Origin: JBFWNG01 sp050251195
GTDB lineage: Bacteria; Bdellovibrionota_B; Oligoflexia; Oligoflexales; Oligoflexaceae
Assembly: GCA_050251195.1 (NCBI GenBank)
Contig: JBFWNG010000002.1
Location: forward strand, 434,001-498,000
DNA: 64,000 nt
Direction: 5' to 3'
In this document: piece by piece, positions 61,427 to 64,000 of the stretch
How the letters are laid out: each line of letters starts with the position of its first letter
Position numbering within the stretch: position 1 is the stretch's first letter
The notes under the pieces: model-generated
Seen by the model: the letters and a program-made list of their open reading frames with translations, nothing else
Told to the model about the DNA's origin: nothing
The model's database searches: none
Translations under genes and position numbers: made by a program

Positions 61427-63301
61427 TCATTTAATTGCCAGTGGACGAAGTCGGATTTTTCGACCGTCGAACGGTTTGACGGGTTGAAACAAATCTTTCA
61501 GATCATCGGCCGTAAGCGTTTCCTTTTCAAGGAGCCGCAGAGCGCCTCTTTGAAGTATTTCGGCATTGTCGTCGAGAATTTCCTCGGCTGTTTTCAAGGC
61601 TTCGCCAACAAGATTCTTAACAGCCACGTCTATTTCTCGAGCTGTGGCTTCACTATAGAGTCTGGATTTGAAATACATGTCATTTGCGGTGGATAGGAAT
61701 TTTGCGGTTTCCGACTCGTATGCGACGTGCCCAAGCTTCGGATCCATACCGTAACGGACAACAATTGCTCGCGCTATGTCGGTAGCCTTGCCAATATCGT
61801 CAGCAGCTCCCGTGGATAAATGGTCGAAGGTTATGATCTCCGCAGCTCTTCCCCCTAGAAGTACGGCCATCTTGTTTTTTAGTTCTTCTTTTGTCACGAG
61901 GTAGCGGTCCTCAACCGGACGTTGAATGGTATAGCCGAGGGCGCCAATACCGCGCGGGATGATGGAAATCTTGTGCGTTTTGTCCGTGCCTGGAAGAGCG
62001 TGTGTCACGATGGCGTGTCCCATCTCGTGAAAGGCGACAATTTTTCGTTCCATAGGATTCAAAAGTCGATTTTTCTTCTCAAGGCCGGCGACGATCCGTT
62101 CAATTGCATCTGTAAAGTCCTGCAATGTCACGGACTCGGCTTTTCGGCGCGTTGCAATGAGAGCAGCTTCGTTGACGAGATTGGCCAGGTCGGCGCCGGT
62201 GAATCCCGGGGTGATCGCGGCCACTTGTTCGAGATCTACGCCAGTGGCTAGTTTTATCTTGTTAATGTGAACGCCAAGAATATCTTTGCGGCCTTTTTTG
62301 TCCGGTCTGTCGACGAGAACCTGGCGGTCAAACCTGCCGGCTCGCAACAACGCGGGGTCGAGAATTTCAGGTCTATTTGTGGCAGCTAAAAGTATGACTC
62401 CTGAGGTGGAGTCGAACCCGTCAAGCTCAGCCAAGAGTTGATTGAGGGTTTGTTCTTTTTCGTCATGACCTCCCACGGTGGGACCTGTCGTACGCGCTTT
62501 CCCCAACGCATCAAGTTCGTCGATAAAGATAATGCAAGGCGCCTTTGATCGAGCTTGTTCAAACAATTCCCGCACTCGAGCCGCTCCGACGCCGACAAAG
62601 ATTTCTACGAACTCGGAACCGCTGATCGTGAAGAACGGAACGCCCGCTTCGCCCGCAACGGCCCGCGCCAGCAAAGTCTTGCCTGTCCCTGGGGGGCCTA
62701 TGAGAAGTATTCCCTTTGGAAGATTGGCTCCCAGGCGGCCGTATGACTTGGGGTCTTTTAAGAATTCGACGATTTCCTTTAGCTCTACAATTGCCTCGTC
62801 CACTCCCGCGACGTCTTTGAAAGTTACCTTGGTATCCTTCTCAATATAGATTTTGGCTTTACTCTTTCCGATGGTCATAAAGCCGCCGCCCGTCAGACCG
62901 CTCTTTTCAGCCATTTTGCGCATGACGACAACCCAGATAACGACGAAGATGAGGGCCGGAAGAATCCAAGACAGAAGCTGGGTAAAGAAGTTGCTTTCGA
63001 TAACTCGACTGTATTTGACATTGTATTGGTTGAGTTCTTTGGCAAGTTCTAAGTCCATCTTCGCGGTGACAAAACGGGTTTTCTTGTTGGGCAGCGGTTC
63101 TTTAAGGGTGCCGCTGATTTGATTGTCGCCAACGACTACTTCCGAGATTTTTTCATCTTTGAGCAGGTTTTCGAACTCGTCATAAGAGATCGATTCCATA
63201 TGCGTCGTTTGGTTGGACAAATTGAAGAGGAAGAAAACGACCATGACTCCAAAGATAATGTACATGAAGTTTGGCGACGACTTCTTTGGTTGTTGCTCCA
63301 T
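61427..63301 (-). CDS. ftsH: ATP-dependent membrane protease FtsH
   Basis: Degrades misfolded membrane and some soluble proteins, inner membrane. 624 residues: two N-terminal membrane segments (about 12-28 and 110-128) with a periplasmic domain between, AAA+ module with GPPGTGKT (about 205), IIFIDELDALG, and SRH ATNRPEILDPALLRAGRFDRQV, then the zinc protease HEMGHAIVTH. Starts MEQQPKKS. A sigma-54 promoter match lies 120 bases upstream, between it and hsp20; also readable from the hsp20 promoter. Confidence 0.97.
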   Translation of the reverse strand: MEQQPKKSSPNFMYIIFGVMVVFFLFNLSNQTTHMESISYDEFENLLKDEKISEVVVGDNQISGTLKEPLPNKKTRFVTAKMDLELAKELNQYNVKYSRVIESNFFTQLLSWILPALIFVVIWVVVMRKMAEKSGLTGGGFMTIGKSKAKIYIEKDTKVTFKDVAGVDEAIVELKEIVEFLKDPKSYGRLGANLPKGILLIGPPGTGKTLLARAVAGEAGVPFFTISGSEFVEIFVGVGAARVRELFEQARSKAPCIIFIDELDALGKARTTGPTVGGHDEKEQTLNQLLAELDGFDSTSGVILLAATNRPEILDPALLRAGRFDRQVLVDRPDKKGRKDILGVHINKIKLATGVDLEQVAAITPGFTGADLANLVNEAALIATRRKAESVTLQDFTDAIERIVAGLEKKNRLLNPMERKIVAFHEMGHAIVTHALPGTDKTHKISIIPRGIGALGYTIQRPVEDRYLVTKEELKNKMAVLLGGRAAEIITFDHLSTGAADDIGKATDIARAIVVRYGMDPKLGHVAYESETAKFLSTANDMYFKSRLYSEATAREIDVAVKNLVGEALKTAEEILDDNAEILQRGALRLLEKETLTADDLKDLFQPVKPFDGRKIRLRPLAIK

Positions 63302-63420
63302 GGAATCCCCAGTTTGACGCTTTATGATCCTAAGCGTCGCGTTTCGTCTTCCTGTGCGCGACGAAGTATCTCTCTTAAGATTTTTCGTAACCCCGCGCGA
63401 CTGCTCTTCTTCTTTGAGAA

Positions 63421-63436
63421 TGCAATGCTCAGGCCA
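63421..63436 (-). promoter_or_regulatory. Sigma-54 promoter upstream of ftsH
   Basis: On the minus strand TGGCCTGAGCATTGCA: GG and GC ten bases apart, full -24 TGGC and -12 TTGCA. It lies in the 157-base gap between hsp20 and ftsH, about 120 bases before the ATG. Confidence 0.68.
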
Positions 63437-63457
63437 AGAATAGCCAAGATTTTTGTG

Positions 63458-63859
63458 TCAGAGAATTTTGATCTGCTTTGCGTTTCCGTTGGGTTGCTTT
63501 TTGGCGATGACGGTAAGAATTCCATCTTTATATTCCGCATCGACTCTTTGCGAGTCCACCGAATTGGGGAGGCTCATCCGGCGGAAGAACGAGCCATAGC
63601 TGATCTCGGAGAAGTGTCGCATTTCGCTGACCTGATCCTGTTCCGGTCTTTTTTCGCCGGACACCGAAAGGATATTGTTGCTTAGTTCGATCCTGATTTC
63701 TTCTTTGTTCATCCCTGGAATTTCGAATCGTATCTTATAATCCTCGTTAGTCTCCTGAACTTCGCAAAGGGGAGCGAAACCTTGGCTATAGTCATCGCGA
63801 AAGGAGGAAGGGAAGGAAAAGTCACTCATGAGGCGGTCCACTTCGCGTTTGAAATTCAT
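63458..63859 (-). CDS. Small heat shock protein (Hsp20 family)
   Basis: 133 residues. The alpha-crystallin domain runs from about 27: APLCEVQETNEDYKIRFEIPGMNKEEIRIELSNNILSVSGEK with the EIPGMNKEEI segment, and YGSFFRRMSLPNSVD..YKDGILTVIAKKQP, with the LPNSVD and GILTV hallmarks, ending IKIL. ATP-independent holdase. The gene is the head of the leftward hsp20-ftsH unit and has a sigma-54 promoter in front. Confidence 0.95.
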   Translation of the reverse strand: MNFKREVDRLMSDFSFPSSFRDDYSQGFAPLCEVQETNEDYKIRFEIPGMNKEEIRIELSNNILSVSGEKRPEQDQVSEMRHFSEISYGSFFRRMSLPNSVDSQRVDAEYKDGILTVIAKKQPNGNAKQIKIL

Positions 63860-63941
63860 AACTTTCCTTCCTGAAGAACAATGGTTTGCAACCGTGGGTG
63901 TGTTTTTATCGAGCTGATTAATTGCCCGTTATCTGACATTG

Positions 63942-63957
63942 AGCAAAAGCTATGCCA
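63942..63957 (-). promoter_or_regulatory. Sigma-54 promoter upstream of hsp20
   Basis: On the minus strand TGGCATAGCTTTTGCT: TGGCA (-24) and TTGCT (-12), GG to GC ten bases apart. It is 83 bases before the hsp20 start. The strongest of the four matches in this region. Confidence 0.75.
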
Positions 63958-64000
63958 TTCCTTCCCTGTTTTTTGATCTTTCTATTTTTTTAAGTTATCG

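Overview
The window looks like a chromosome segment of a member of the Bdellovibrionota (Oligoflexia/Bdellovibrio-like bacteria). This is inferred from two TIGR02147-type (DUF4423) regulators, an abundance of secreted HExxH proteins and lipoproteins with acidic or Gly/Pro linkers, very large LamG/Ig-like surface lipoproteins, and a DUF1566 repeat lipoprotein. No rRNA or tRNA gene, IS element, prophage or CRISPR array was seen. One 10-N assembly gap lies inside a tandem repeat (6550-6559).

Layout. 1-2310 (minus): M14 carboxypeptidase followed by three DsrE-fold proteins. 2469-9339: a PEP/pyruvate-binding lipoprotein facing a repeat-rich DUF1566 lipoprotein. 9517-13901: acetyl-CoA synthetase, 3-methyladenine glycosylase, a haem-motif lipoprotein and a secreted zincin. 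14132-18456: a tightly coupled pstSCAB-arsM operon. 18620-22657 and 36522-39000: two related modules, each with a TIGR02147 regulator, an exported HExxH protein and a member of a small Cys-rich secreted family (CPLxxW). 22688-34406: three lipoproteins on the minus strand, two of them giant LamG proteins with a shared N-terminal domain. 34775-47605: an ATP-grasp enzyme plus alkyltransferase, envelope proteins, HIT protein, APC permease, GNAT, zincin and FAD monooxygenase, with three copies of a 76-77 bp palindromic element scattered between genes. 47867-56390 (minus): a full arginine operon argR-GNAT-argG-argC-argD-argF'-argB-argE-argH of the kind known from Bacteroidetes, using an N-acylornithine carbamoyltransferase, preceded by phased TGCAT/ATGCA boxes that look like an ArgR operator. 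56540-63957: an orphan NtrC-type response regulator surrounded by envelope/proteostasis stress genes (DUF883, DUF1328, YflT-like, FtsH, Hsp20), four of which have a -24/-12 sigma-54 promoter match in front.

How it fits together. The most striking unit is the last one: an orphan sigma-54 activator with four nearby GG-N10-GC promoters suggests a local sigma-54 controlled stress regulon. The second is the repeated regulator/zincin/CPLxxW module, which may be an undescribed secreted system. The third is arginine synthesis through acylated citrulline, with a specificity residue (Gly) that matches neither the acetyl nor the succinyl enzyme as I recall them. Start codons were moved from the longest frame wherever a ribosome binding site, signal peptide or 4-bp overlap decided it; several starts are TTG or GTG.
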